Position numbers and translations under genes: made by a program. A stretch of DNA of 59,589 nt. Origin: Candidatus Scalindua sp. GTDB lineage: Bacteria > Planctomycetota > Brocadiia > Brocadiales > Scalinduaceae. Positions 24,310-33,334 of this stretch are shown here, in pieces. A model generated the notes under the pieces. That model was not told where the DNA came from. It was given only the letters and a program-made list of their open reading frames with translations, and did not search any database. Within the stretch, counting starts at the first letter, position 1. Every line of letters begins with the position of its first letter. The stretch spans positions 1 to 59,589 of the forward strand of contig JAIQZU010000004.1 in the NCBI GenBank assembly GCA_021776915.1. The letters are read 5' to 3'.

Positions 24310-26154
24310 TCAGCTCTTAATATCTACAAATAAATCAATAGTCTTTTTGCCGTTGATAAGCCATTCTGTCGGGACCCGCTTAACAGTTTCACTTTGCAGG
24401 GGAGTGGCGCCGCTTTGATTTGACATGGACATTATGCTTAAGAAAGAATTTGGAAGTGATGGAAAATCTTCACCCATATACGTGAGACCTTTTTTGTTTA
24501 ATCTGACTTTCACGATTATGTTATTGTTACTTCCCGTACTCTCTAGATTTTTTATTAATTGTTCCAGGCTGGATGGCGAAAAACGTCCTGGAGCGCTAGC
24601 CATTTCCATCATCCTGCTGCTAACGGCATCACACACAGTTACCCTTACACTGCTTCCACGAACAACATCGTCCGGGATTTTAATCTTTACCGGTATGGAT
24701 ACGTAATCCTGCGCATTTGGCCTCAATCTGATACTCAAGTGTACTTCTTCTCCGGGAGAAACCCATCTTTTCCCAACTCTAATATGCTCAATAGAAGCAA
24801 TATTATTTGTTTCTGAAATATCAGCAACTAACTTAATGGATTCTATTTCAGTCATTTGGAATTCATTGTTCAGTAACGTTGTTATTGGTTGAATGACATT
24901 GTAAATTGGAAACCATGAAGGACCTGAATCAAAATACCCGTTTTCTATCTTGATGGATTCCTTTCTACCGGAAATACCAATATCAAGTTTCAAATTTACC
25001 GACTTTTCCCCTATAGTTTTTTCAGTGGCAAGTAGTGCACTTTCAACCGCCATTTGTAAAAGGATCGGTGTCAATGTCTTGTCGTGAACAATCTCAAAGT
25101 TGTATTTAGTATTCAGGGACCCGCGTATTTCTGTCTGGCAGGATATCATCTGCGTAAATTCTCCAATTCTTCCGGCAATAGCAGATCTCCTGTCCTGAGT
25201 AACCCTTCCTATGATTTCGCCGGGTGATGCCATCTTAACTGAGCCTGACTGGCTTGCCAGTATAGTGTGAACCTGTGCCGTTGCCATTGGCAGGTCTGTA
25301 TTTCCGATTTGAATTATTGGATGGCCGAAAGCGAGAACATTGTTACCTTCTCTGTATGTTACAGTCCCGATTGCAGAAGCGCTCAAATCGCCCCTGATTA
25401 TTTCAACTGCAACTGATGAACCTGGCTGAAAGTCGTTTAAGTCCGCAGACAAACTGCTACTGCCTCTGTTACTCTGAAAAGAAAACCTGCCGAGTTTACT
25501 GAATAGAGGACTAACTCTGTTCAGGCTTCTATAATCAAATCCAGAGACAATTAATGGTGTTTGAATTGGCACAAGATTAAGTGTAAACGGAACTTGTGAA
25601 TTGATATCTTTAGATAATAAGCTTTCATGTATTAATCCATGTGATTTTAATCTGGAGACAACAGCCGAATCCTGTGTACTTAAGGATGTGCTCCAAGTGC
25701 TGTTATTTCCTGCATAATTATTCTCTCTTACTTTAGAATCAATTTTAAGGACATTCAGCATTGCCCTTATGGGAGTAACTCCGGCAATAGCGTCCTTGGC
25801 AAAGCTCCATCCATGAGACACGGCTCCTATAAGCTTGTTATCGACATAAACCGGACTGCCGCTCATACCTGCAATAATACCTGTTTTCTCTAAAGGCCCT
25901 CCAGTCATCTTCACGAGTATCATATCATTTCTTGCTTCCCAGTTCTTTAAAACTCCCAGGATTTCCACATCAAATGTCTCGATTTGATTACCGGAAAACA
26001 CAGTCCTTCCATAGCCTTTCATTCCCGGTGTGATTTCATCGGCGCCCATTGTTTCCAATGCAATAACCATATGTTGAGAAAAAAGTAATATGGCAAAAAG
26101 GAAAGCAATCGATTTGAATATAAACAGTAGTAGTATGCGTTTTGTGATTCTCAT
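24310..26154 (-). CDS. SpoIVB-like (peptidase S55) exported serine protease
   Basis: 614 residues with an N-terminal signal or anchor (about 8-33). The S55 hallmark GMSGSPVYVDNKLIGAVSHG lies at residues 96-115 with the presumed nucleophile Ser100, preceded by ITPGMKGYGRTVFSG and followed by AIAGVTPIRAML. A later AFGHPIIQIGNTDLP block carries a conserved His. The C-terminal part is beta-rich. In spore formers SpoIVB is a signalling protease; in Gram-negatives such proteins are uncharacterised. First gene of the minus-strand envelope cluster, 19 bases before the propeller gene. Confidence 0.8.
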   Translation of the reverse strand: MRITKRILLLFIFKSIAFLFAILLFSQHMVIALETMGADEITPGMKGYGRTVFSGNQIETFDVEILGVLKNWEARNDMILVKMTGGPLEKTGIIAGMSGSPVYVDNKLIGAVSHGWSFAKDAIAGVTPIRAMLNVLKIDSKVRENNYAGNNSTWSTSLSTQDSAVVSRLKSHGLIHESLLSKDINSQVPFTLNLVPIQTPLIVSGFDYRSLNRVSPLFSKLGRFSFQSNRGSSSLSADLNDFQPGSSVAVEIIRGDLSASAIGTVTYREGNNVLAFGHPIIQIGNTDLPMATAQVHTILASQSGSVKMASPGEIIGRVTQDRRSAIAGRIGEFTQMISCQTEIRGSLNTKYNFEIVHDKTLTPILLQMAVESALLATEKTIGEKSVNLKLDIGISGRKESIKIENGYFDSGPSWFPIYNVIQPITTLLNNEFQMTEIESIKLVADISETNNIASIEHIRVGKRWVSPGEEVHLSIRLRPNAQDYVSIPVKIKIPDDVVRGSSVRVTVCDAVSSRMMEMASAPGRFSPSSLEQLIKNLESTGSNNNIIVKVRLNKKGLTYMGEDFPSLPNSFLSIMSMSNQSGATPLQSETVKRVPTEWLINGKKTIDLFVDIKS

Positions 26155-26392
26155 TTTCGTGTAGTTTCCTGAAGTAATATAAGATGAATTTCGATGTAAA
26201 TCTATCAGCTTGTTATTTTCTTGTCAAGGTGAAAAGGGTTGGAGTGAGATGGTATCAGTTAGACTATAATAATTATTGATATTATAATTTGAAGGTGATA
26301 TATTTGAATGGAAGAATTGAGGGATTAAGGAATTGAAGGATTTAGGAATTCCCGCCTGGCAAACTGGCGGACAGGCAGTAATTGTAGGACGC

Positions 26393-26442
26393 ACCTCTCT
26401 TTCGAGAGGATTCCAGTATTGGATTCCTCTCGAAAGAGAGGT
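26393..26442. repeat. 50-bp trefoil palindrome, copy 2
   Basis: Same three-hairpin layout as the copy at 13333, with the outer stem extended by GC/GC to 26391-26444. The middle hairpin is ATTCCA-GTAT-TGGATT, one mismatch. Both flanking mini-hairpins are perfect. Intergenic between divergent transcripts, so it is not simply a terminator. Confidence 0.9.
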
Positions 26443-26627
26443 GCATGTTTTTGTTTTCACTTACCTGAACTACTTTGAACCGGCAAGGATACAAAAAAGA
26501 TTAATTTGCCATTAAGGGATTCCCGCTTAACAACTCCGCCCAGCAAACTGGCGGGCATACAGGCAGGGATTTAAGAATTCAGGAATTGTTAACCGTAGAT
26601 CTAAAATAATTTAATATGTAGGCTGGG

Positions 26628-26653
26628 AAGTCCTCGGCGCTTTTTGTCCGGGG
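26628..26653. repeat. 26-bp dispersed repeat, plus-orientation copy
   Basis: An exact 26-base match (beginning AAGTCCTCGGCGC and ending TTGTCCGGGG) to the reverse complement of 41484-41509, nearly 15 kb away. Non-coding in both places and not a palindrome itself. The match stops at both ends at the next base. Confidence 0.75.
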
Positions 26654-26697
26654 ATCAAAAGAAGTGGACCCAACTTCATGCGGGAAAATATGATTTT

Positions 26698-27330
26698 ATG
26701 GTGGCAAAATTATTAAGTTTGAACAACCAGAACGAGTACCGGGAAAATATCAGGGTTGCCGCACAGGCATTGCTTTCCGGCAAAATCGTCGCATTCCCAA
26801 CAGAAACCGTATATGGCCTGGGCGTATGTGCTGACAATGATAGCGCCATAGACAGTTTGTACAGGGTTAAGCAAAGGCCGAGACATAAAGAACTATCGGT
26901 CATGATTGCAAGTCCTGAAGATGTTGTAAAACACGTAAAACATATACCGCCAATTGCCAGAAGATTGATTAGTTCATTCTGGCCGGGTCCTTTGACTATC
27001 ATCTTTGATCTTCCGGACAACCGTACTGTAGGTATCAGGAATTCAAGTCATCATGTCGTTAGAGACCTCCTCAATACGGCAAAAATATCAATTGTTTCGA
27101 CAAGCGCAAATATTTCAGGAAGGCCTCCTGCAACTGATGCACAACAGGTAATTGACAACTTTTCAGACAAGGTTGATGTGGTTCTGGATGGTGGACAGAC
27201 AGAAGCCGGTAATCCTTCTACCGTAGTAAAAATAGTGGACAACACTTTTGAAATAATACGTCATGGTGCAATCGACGAAGAAAGGATTAACAGGTGTTTA
27301 AATGAAAATTGGTTTAGCATCAGATCATAG
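26698..27330 (+). CDS. tsaC: Threonylcarbamoyl-AMP synthase (t6A tRNA modification)
   Basis: Makes threonylcarbamoyl-AMP from threonine, bicarbonate and ATP for the t6A37 modification of tRNAs. YrdC/Sua5 fold: GKIVAFPTETVYGLG, KQRPRHKELSVMI, FWPGPLTIIF and SIVSTSANISGRPPATDA. About 210 residues from my start: the short form without a Sua5 C-terminal domain. The start is uncertain; I use ATG 26698, since the longer frame would begin with a TTG inside a dispersed repeat. Its last 29 bases overlap rpiB. Confidence 0.9.
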   Translation: MVAKLLSLNNQNEYRENIRVAAQALLSGKIVAFPTETVYGLGVCADNDSAIDSLYRVKQRPRHKELSVMIASPEDVVKHVKHIPPIARRLISSFWPGPLTIIFDLPDNRTVGIRNSSHHVVRDLLNTAKISIVSTSANISGRPPATDAQQVIDNFSDKVDVVLDGGQTEAGNPSTVVKIVDNTFEIIRHGAIDEERINRCLNENWFSIRS

Positions 27331-27745
27331 AGGATTTGAATTTAAAGATTTAATTGCTGGATACCTTACAAAAATTGGTCACGAAACCGTAGATTTCGGG
27401 ACTAAGAACGGTAATGATTCTGTCGACTATACAGACTATGGTATTCAGGCTGCCAAATCTGTTGGGAGTGGAGAATGTGAACGCGCTATCCTGGTATGCG
27501 GGACGGGACTCGGTATGTCACTCATCGCAAACAAAGTAAAAGGGGTACGGGCAACGGTCTGTCACGATCTATTCACAGTAGAGATGAGCAGAAGGCACAA
27601 TGATGCTAACGTGTTGTGTTTAGGCGCAGATGTGGTAAATCATGATTTATTGGAACAAAAGATAAAACTGTTTGTTGAAACAGCTTTTGAAGGCGGCAGG
27701 CACGCCAGACGTGTGGGAAAGATTATGGATGCTGAGTCGGGCTGA
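27302..27745 (+). CDS. rpiB: Ribose 5-phosphate isomerase B
   Basis: Interconverts ribose 5-phosphate and ribulose 5-phosphate. The N-terminal IGLASDHRGFEFK holds the substrate Asp8-His9; catalytic Cys66 lies in LVCGTGLGMSLIANK, followed by GVRATVCHDLFTVEMSRRHNDANVLCLG. 147 residues, normal length. The ATG lies 29 bases inside tsaC, so expression is likely coupled to it. Confidence 0.94.
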   Translation: MKIGLASDHRGFEFKDLIAGYLTKIGHETVDFGTKNGNDSVDYTDYGIQAAKSVGSGECERAILVCGTGLGMSLIANKVKGVRATVCHDLFTVEMSRRHNDANVLCLGADVVNHDLLEQKIKLFVETAFEGGRHARRVGKIMDAESG

Positions 27746-27881
27746 TTATAACGTAGCGGAAACTTTTAAGTTTCCACATGCATGAATAAAGATGGGATTT
27801 TTGAGTGTCGATGAATTCGGCGGCTTAAGTGAAGATAGATTAGTGAACGCCTGCCCGACACGGTTTTTGGCGGGGAGCGAA

Positions 27882-28721
27882 CTAATTTATTTCAATAATC
27901 TCTGCTCTTTTTGGTTTTCTGAATTGAAATATTTCTGGTTGGAGGGGTTCGTTTATAAAAATATTGCTCAGTTCTAAGGTTAAGGTAGTTCTTGTGTCCG
28001 GCCAATGAATCTGAATTGATTCAGGTACAGACTGACCGCTTATCTCTGCATAATCATGGAACGATGCCTGTGCCCTGATAAAACTATCAGGTTTAAACAT
28101 CGTAAGCTCATTGACCGTGTTATCAATCCTGTCCACACTTAACCTGCCATAAGGCACAAACTCATTAATTCTTCCATCTAATATATGAACAAGCCAGAAA
28201 GTTGGCCATGTTTCCATATAGGCGTGTCTGCCTTCAAAAAGCCTGTTATATTCTAATAGGGCGGCTATATCATCGGGGAATATGTATGCGTTGGTATTAG
28301 TATTTCTCATTACATTGCATTTTCCTTTATAAACTACTTTCTCTTTCGGCAGGTAGAACCAGTAGTTATTTCCATCTGAAATCATATCGAATACCGTCTT
28401 TGCGAGTTTGGAGCCTATTACTCTAATATTTCCGGGCCTTTGAAATCTCACAACTCCTTTACACCTGAACTCTCCATTGATCTCAGGGCTTGTTATTGTT
28501 ATGCCGGCTTTTGCCTTCAGGCTGGTAAAATTCAAGCCTTCTGACACTATGATTTCCTTTACTTGTGGAAATGTAAGAGTTTTGACCTTGCTGAGATCAA
28601 TGCCTGGTTTGTCTAATAGGTTATCACCGATGTAAGGTCTGGCCTTTTGTGTAGCACAACCGATAGGGAAGAGCAGAACAATAATAAGAATTGATTTTAA
28701 TATGAATGATGTTGGTTGCAT
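27882..28721 (-). CDS. Outer-membrane-type lipoprotein, LolB/DUF4292-like
   Basis: 279 residues with a lipoprotein signal: hydrophobic stretch 8-20 and lipobox FPIGC, lipidated Cys at about 22. The mature part has the strand pattern of LolA/LolB-type lipid-handling sheets (SLKAKAGITITSPEINGEF, GVVRFQRPGNIRVIG, FDMISDGNNYWFYLP). Residues after the Cys (ATQ) do not signal inner-membrane retention by the Asp+2 rule, so the outer membrane is likely. One base after ndk on the same strand. Confidence 0.78.
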   Translation of the reverse strand: MQPTSFILKSILIIVLLFPIGCATQKARPYIGDNLLDKPGIDLSKVKTLTFPQVKEIIVSEGLNFTSLKAKAGITITSPEINGEFRCKGVVRFQRPGNIRVIGSKLAKTVFDMISDGNNYWFYLPKEKVVYKGKCNVMRNTNTNAYIFPDDIAALLEYNRLFEGRHAYMETWPTFWLVHILDGRINEFVPYGRLSVDRIDNTVNELTMFKPDSFIRAQASFHDYAEISGQSVPESIQIHWPDTRTTLTLELSNIFINEPLQPEIFQFRKPKRAEIIEIN

Positions 28722-29192
28722 TTAAACAAGATTCTCACCGGACATGTCGTATATCCATTTTAAGTCTGATTTCTCATATTCCATGATGCTTGTGTCGTCA
28801 AAAAAAAGAGAGATTTCTCTCTTGGCTGACTCGACTGAGTCTGAGCCATGTATGAGGTTGAAACGGCCGCTTAATGCATAGTCACCTCTTATTGTTCCGG
28901 GAGCAGCCTCATGTCCTGACGTGGAACCCATCAGCCTTCGAGTAACTTCTATTGCATTCTCTCCTCTTAAAACCAATATCACTACAGGTCCGGAAGCCAT
29001 AAACTTTACAAGTTTTTCAAAATAGTCTTTTCCCTCATGAATAGAATAGTTCTTCCTTGCCAGACCTTCGGAGATAACAGTCATCTTTAGCCCTATTATT
29101 TCCAGTCCCTTTTCTTCAAACTTGCTGATTATTTTACCAATTAAACGGCGCTGTACAGCGTCAGGCTTAATTATTGCTAATGTCTTTTGCAT
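28722..29192 (-). CDS. ndk: Nucleoside diphosphate kinase
   Basis: Transfers the gamma-phosphate from ATP to NDPs through phospho-His115 in FNLIHGSDSVESAKREI. Other blocks: LAIIKPDAVQRRLIGKII, SIHEGKDYFEKLV and HEAAPGTIRGDYAL. 156 residues, slightly longer than the usual 140-150 at the C-terminus. The ATG lies 26 bases inside the upstream DUF4416-type gene, and the lipoprotein gene follows at once, giving a tight three-gene unit. Confidence 0.95.
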   Translation of the reverse strand: MQKTLAIIKPDAVQRRLIGKIISKFEEKGLEIIGLKMTVISEGLARKNYSIHEGKDYFEKLVKFMASGPVVILVLRGENAIEVTRRLMGSTSGHEAAPGTIRGDYALSGRFNLIHGSDSVESAKREISLFFDDTSIMEYEKSDLKWIYDMSGENLV

Positions 29193-29706
29193 ACAAAGTC
29201 CTTACCTTTAAAAAGAAGTTTTTATATTCCTCTGTTTTGAAATCAGGATACGTCCAGGGCAAATTCTTGAAGACTTCATGCTGATAAAACAGGGTAACTT
29301 CCGCATAAATACCATTCTGGAGGTGAATCCTGTGATAATAATCCTTTGTAGAGGCAAGTATTAGATTGCAATGAGTTAGATATCCCGGATCCAGGTTGAT
29401 TGGCCTGGCAACATTAAACTTCCATTTATGCTTGATATTGGCCTCTAGCTCATTTGTCCAGATCTTAATATCAGAAAGTTCTTCGGGGCTTATAAGTTCC
29501 TTGAAGCTTAGAAACTGCCTTGAGATATCAGCGCCCATATCTTTTCTGTAGTAATCTGTGAAATCGAACGAAAAAATTTCACTTCTAATGTCAACTTTAC
29601 CAAGACGATTTGCCAGTAAATTTTCTACTTCATCTAAAAGCGAATTATCACTGGAAAGAATTCCTACGAATAGTTTCACTGGTTTGGGGCAGCTAATATC
29701 AGCCAT
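29167..29706 (-). CDS. DUF4416-type protein
   Basis: 179 cytoplasmic residues matching what I recall of DUF4416: VKLFVGILSSDNSLLDEVE, SFDFTDYYRKDMGADISRQF, RPINLDPGYLTHCNLILAST and DYYHRIHLQNGIYAEVTL. The conserved Tyr/His cluster DYYHRI and the NLDPGY loop could be an active site, but no activity is known to me. Its 3' end overlaps ndk by 26 bases. Confidence 0.82.
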   Translation of the reverse strand: MADISCPKPVKLFVGILSSDNSLLDEVENLLANRLGKVDIRSEIFSFDFTDYYRKDMGADISRQFLSFKELISPEELSDIKIWTNELEANIKHKWKFNVARPINLDPGYLTHCNLILASTKDYYHRIHLQNGIYAEVTLFYQHEVFKNLPWTYPDFKTEEYKNFFLKVRTLYAKDISNN

Positions 29707-29801
29707 AACATTAGGGTTCGGGGAAAATCAACTTCGTAAATTAAGCTATCATTCTTACATAAACATGACCAGTTCGCCACAGCGAATCTGCCTTGAGCAT
29801 G

Positions 29802-29851
29802 ACCTCTCTTTCGAGAGGATTCCAATTCTGGAATCCTCTCGAAAGAGAGGT
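29802..29851. repeat. 50-bp trefoil palindrome, copy 3
   Basis: Perfect flanking mini-hairpins as in copy 1. The middle hairpin keeps the ATTCCA/TGGAAT stem but its loop is ATTC rather than GTAT: stem conserved, loop changed. It lies between proS and the DUF4416-type gene, both on the minus strand. Confidence 0.9.
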
Positions 29852-29872
29852 CTGCTTCGGCCAGGTTGGGAT

Positions 29873-31579
29873 TTACTTTAAAGATTCCATGAGATTTCTG
29901 ATTTCAGCAGTTATTTCTTCAGGCTTTGCGTAACGAGCTTCGTCTTCAGACCGCAACTTGATCTCCAGTTCTCCGGTTTCCTTCAGCCTTTTACCGACTG
30001 TTATTCTTATTGGTATTCCTATGAGATCAGCATCTTTGAATTTGAAGCCCGGTCTCTGGTCTCTGTCGTCAAGTAGCGTATCAATCCCTTTTCCACATAA
30101 CTCGTCATAAATTCTTGAGGCAGTATTCATGATAGTTTCATCTTTAATGTTTATCGGTACAATCAGGACTTCGTAAGGAGCCAATGGTAATGGCCAGATT
30201 ATGCCGTTTGAATCATGAGATTTTTCAATAGTTGCAGCCAGGATTCTGTTGACTCCGATGCCATAAGACCCCATTATTACAGATTGTTCTTTTCCATTAC
30301 TATCCAGAAACTTTGCACCCAGTGAGTCACTGTATCTTGTTCCCAGCTTAAAGACATGCCCCAGCTCAATTCCGTGAGAAACATCGAGCACATCATTACA
30401 TTTTGGACATTTGTCGCCTTCTGTGACATATCGAATATCAGTAACCTTATCAATTTTGAAGTCTCGCTCCTGATTTGCGTTTATAATGTGGGTATCCGCC
30501 TTGTTGCCTCCCACAACACAATTCTTCATCATCGAAACTGCCTGATCTGCAATGACTTGTGTCTTCAATCCAACAGGGCCTGCAAAACCCACTGGAGAAT
30601 TTGTCAGCTTAACAACTGTATCTTCATCGGCCAGCGTTATTCCTCCATCAGATATCACCTTTGCCAATTTAGATTCATTTACATCATGATCTCCACGTAC
30701 GAGAACGGCTACATTTTTACTGTTATATGTGTAAATCAGGGTTTTAACCATTTTGTCTGGTTCAATACCGAGGAATTCGCTTACTTCTTTTATTGTAGTC
30801 ATCCCAGGTGTAGAGACCTCTTTCAGATCTTCCAGCGTAATTTTGTCTCTGGATTCAAGGGGAGATGGCTCTGCCTTCTCAATATTTGCGCTATAATCAC
30901 AATTCCTGCATTTGACAATCACATCCTCTCCGTTTTCATTAGGAACCATAAATTCGTGTGAAACGTCACCTCCCATAGCGCCAGAGTCAGCTTCGACCGC
31001 GAGATAATCTAATTTACATCGTTCGAAAATTCGGCAATAAGTATCATACATTTTCTTATAACTCTTATTCAGGCCATCAATATCTATGTCAAAGCTATAA
31101 GCATCTTTCATTAAGAATTCTTTACTTCTCAAAACGCCAAATCTTGGCCTTGCTTCATCTCTGAATTTAGTCTGTATCTGATAAAGAATTAATGGCAATT
31201 GTTTATAGGAACTAACTTCATTTTTTACTAAATCTGTAATAACTTCCTCGTGAGTGGGGCTTAAGACTATATCTCTCTTGTGACGGTCTTTCATACGTAG
31301 TAAGTCATCGCCAAAAGCATCTATTCTTCCGCTAAGTTCTATGAGCGTCAATGGTTGTAGTGCTGGAAGGAATAGCTCAATTGCACCGGATTTGTCCATT
31401 TCATCTCTAATGATATTGATTACTTTGTTTAATATTTTCGTTCCGAGAGGCAAGTATGAATATACTCCGGCAGACAATTTCCTGATCATACCGGACCGTA
31501 TCATCAGTTTATGACTGTCTACTTCAGCGTCACTTGGATTCTCTTTTAAGGTTGGTATAAATGTCTTGGACCACTTCAT
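29873..31579 (-). CDS. proS: Prolyl-tRNA synthetase, bacterial type
   Basis: Charges tRNA-Pro. Class II synthetase, 568 residues, starting MKWSKTFIPTLKENP. Motif 2 FRDEARPRFGVLRSKEFLMKD is interrupted by nothing unusual; motif 3 is SYGIGVNRILAA. Between motifs 2 and 3 lies the YbaK/INS editing domain (about residues 225-380) that removes mischarged Ala, with VLVRGDHDVNESKLAK. A C-terminal anticodon-binding domain (VLIVPINIKDE...DDRDQRPGFKFKDADLIGIP) completes it. A MITE-like element lies just upstream of the ATG. Confidence 0.96.
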   Translation of the reverse strand: MKWSKTFIPTLKENPSDAEVDSHKLMIRSGMIRKLSAGVYSYLPLGTKILNKVINIIRDEMDKSGAIELFLPALQPLTLIELSGRIDAFGDDLLRMKDRHKRDIVLSPTHEEVITDLVKNEVSSYKQLPLILYQIQTKFRDEARPRFGVLRSKEFLMKDAYSFDIDIDGLNKSYKKMYDTYCRIFERCKLDYLAVEADSGAMGGDVSHEFMVPNENGEDVIVKCRNCDYSANIEKAEPSPLESRDKITLEDLKEVSTPGMTTIKEVSEFLGIEPDKMVKTLIYTYNSKNVAVLVRGDHDVNESKLAKVISDGGITLADEDTVVKLTNSPVGFAGPVGLKTQVIADQAVSMMKNCVVGGNKADTHIINANQERDFKIDKVTDIRYVTEGDKCPKCNDVLDVSHGIELGHVFKLGTRYSDSLGAKFLDSNGKEQSVIMGSYGIGVNRILAATIEKSHDSNGIIWPLPLAPYEVLIVPINIKDETIMNTASRIYDELCGKGIDTLLDDRDQRPGFKFKDADLIGIPIRITVGKRLKETGELEIKLRSEDEARYAKPEEITAEIRNLMESLK

Positions 31580-31595
31580 ATTAATGTTTGTTTTA

Positions 31596-31752
31596 AACCT
31601 AAATTGAGCGATTTCGTAGCCGCAACCTTGAGGTTGCGTAACTTACGTAAACCCATCGAGTGATGAAAAACGCAGGCTACCCGCCTGTACCTATTCGGGC
31701 AGGAAGCCAGCGGCTACAACGGCATGTAATGTAAAATCGCTCAATATAGGTT
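31596..31752. repeat. 157-bp MITE-like element upstream of proS
   Basis: Ends AACCTAAATTGAGCGATTT and AAATCGCTCAATATAGGTT are 19-bp inverted repeats with one mismatch, extending a few bases further. Just inside is a second inverted pair GTAGCCGC/GCGGCTAC. Non-coding. The flanking bases (TTTTA / TAAAG) do not show an unambiguous target duplication. It occupies the proS leader. Confidence 0.55.
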
Positions 31753-32001
31753 AAAGAAAGTTTACAGGATTATATTGTTGGGTGAAAATATTTGCAAGAA
31801 ATTTATAGATTTGGCAATTTTGCTTCAATATATCGGTTGAATTTAGCCATACTTTTGCTATAATCTTCTAGCATTCTCATATTTGCACTTGTAAGATGTT
31901 CAATTGCAATATCTTATATTTTATTGCTTTAACTAAACGAAACGGCATGTTTTCTGCTTCATTGTAACTGTTAAGATTTTTCAATAAGAGAGGATATTAC
32001 C

Positions 32002-32538
32002 ATGTACAAGTTTTTAGTTGCTTTATGCATTTTTTCTATCATCAGTTTCCAATATCAAATCAACATTGAGGCTACGGATAAATATATACCGGCAGAGCAG
32101 ATAGAAAGCCCTGATGAACTTATGGGTAAAGAACAGCCAGAAAAGGAAAAGAGTGAGCTGGCAATAATGATGCAGGATATTGACGAAAGCTACAAAGCGG
32201 TAGAGGCAATGTCCGGTTATTATAAATATAAGAAGAAACAATGGAAGATAATCCTTGAAGCTGGGGAAAATATTGCAAAAATCACAAAGAAAGTAAGGAT
32301 TAAATACGCAAAGCCGGATGATTGGACATATGAAGAACAGATGAAGCTTATGGAAGTAGAAGCAAAAAAGATGGCTGAAATAGCTAAAAACACGGATAAA
32401 GAAGGGTCTCTTGAGGATCAACAATGGCAGGTGAGACGCTTAAGACAAACTTGCGCTAAATGCCACAAACATCTAGACATTCACATATACCCGAATTTGT
32501 ACAAGAAAGAGCACACGGAGAAGCCTCCAGCACCATAA
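32002..32538 (+). CDS. Monoheme c-type cytochrome, cytochrome c'-like (C-terminal heme)
   Basis: 178 residues with a signal peptide (about 1-24). One heme site CAKCH at 151-155 close to the C-terminus after a long helical, lysine/glutamate-rich region: the class II (cytochrome c') arrangement. GAGAGG precedes the ATG. First of three exported cytochromes on this strand. The mature N-terminal extension (about 25-60) is longer than in cytochrome c'. Electron transfer or binding of a small gas is possible; the sequence does not decide. Confidence 0.82.
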   Translation: MYKFLVALCIFSIISFQYQINIEATDKYIPAEQIESPDELMGKEQPEKEKSELAIMMQDIDESYKAVEAMSGYYKYKKKQWKIILEAGENIAKITKKVRIKYAKPDDWTYEEQMKLMEVEAKKMAEIAKNTDKEGSLEDQQWQVRRLRQTCAKCHKHLDIHIYPNLYKKEHTEKPPAP

Positions 32539-32592
32539 TTCTATGAAATACTGTTAGTTATTTAGTAGGAGCTGACAAGTAGGAGTTTTTGC

Positions 32593-32621
32593 TTGACTCT
32601 ATTCCTGCACGATGATATATT
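32593..32621 (+). promoter_or_regulatory. Likely sigma70 promoter for the cytochrome pair
   Basis: TTGACT, exactly 17 bases, TATATT, lying between the first and second cytochrome genes and about 215 bases before the start at 32837. Close to consensus with ideal spacing. It would let the downstream pair be transcribed separately. Confidence 0.42.
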
Positions 32622-32836
32622 TAGCCCGAAATATTGAATTTAGTTTGATTGATTATCACATCTTACAATGTAATCACAAAGAAAGGGGGTGTGGAGTTTT
32701 ATATTTTAGAAAGTTATTATGTAGAACTTTACAAGGTTTGTTATACAATAAGCAAGTTACACAGACCAGGGCTTTACTCTTTGGCTGACCAATGAAAGGA
32801 GCTTATTTTTTTTTAATTTAAGGAGGCATGAGTATA

Positions 32837-33253
32837 ATGAAGGGAAAAAATTTCTTTGTAGCAGGCTTAATAGTAGTAGCAGTGTTTATGGCAGGCACAA
32901 CCGTCGGATATGCGTCAGATAAGGAAATATGTGAAGAGCAGATAAAGCATTACCAGTTGATTAAGATGAACGATGGACTGCTCCCTGGTGATGAATTTAA
33001 TCCTTACGATTACAAGGGTGTTGAAGCAGCAGCAAAAGCTGCTCTTGCAAATGAGGGAAAGCGAGAACATACTGACAAGAACCATGCGGCGATAACTAAG
33101 CTGGTTTCCACCCATCTTGAACATATAGTAACAGCAGCGGGCGCTGCAGGAGAAGGTGCTGTTGAATCAGTTGGGCACTCCATGAGATTCTTGTATCTTT
33201 CATGTAAGGCATGCCACAAAGTATACCGTACAGAGATGCGATTGAGACCGTAA
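32837..33253 (+). CDS. Monoheme c-type cytochrome, cytochrome c'-like
   Basis: 138 residues. Signal peptide about 1-26, four predicted helices, and one heme site CKACH at 123-127 near the C-terminus (SCKACHKVYRTEM), as in class II cytochromes. His93 or His96 (THLEH) might approach the heme. I start at the ATG 32837, 10 bases after GGAGG; the ATG at 32828 is only 1 base from it. Second of the three cytochromes here. Confidence 0.85.
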   Translation: MKGKNFFVAGLIVVAVFMAGTTVGYASDKEICEEQIKHYQLIKMNDGLLPGDEFNPYDYKGVEAAAKAALANEGKREHTDKNHAAITKLVSTHLEHIVTAAGAAGEGAVESVGHSMRFLYLSCKACHKVYRTEMRLRP

Positions 33254-33334
33254 GTACGTGTTCTAACGAGTTTAATATATTACTCAAGATTAGATAAAAT
33301 TTGTAATCGTTATGATTAGAGGGGGTATTTATAA

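Larger units (their letters stand above)
26155..26697. other. Repeat-rich divergent intergenic region
   Basis: About 540 bases between the start of the envelope cluster (minus) and tsaC (plus). It holds one trefoil palindrome (26393-26442), two copies of a short repeat around AAACTGGCGG (about 26345-26377 and 26520-26573) and a 26-bp sequence repeated inverted at 41484-41509. Apparent reading frames here are made by the palindromes. Promoters for both sides should lie here; none stands out. Confidence 0.6.

Noticed and set aside
26224-26515. Two overlapping reading frames of 60-78 codons on both strands
   Set aside because: Both contain the same near-identical translation (SRGIQYWNPLEREV type) created by the trefoil palindrome; the same peptide also appears at the copy near 13350.
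27792-27977. 61-codon plus-strand frame
   Set aside because: Mostly antisense to the 3' end of the lipoprotein gene and without coding character.
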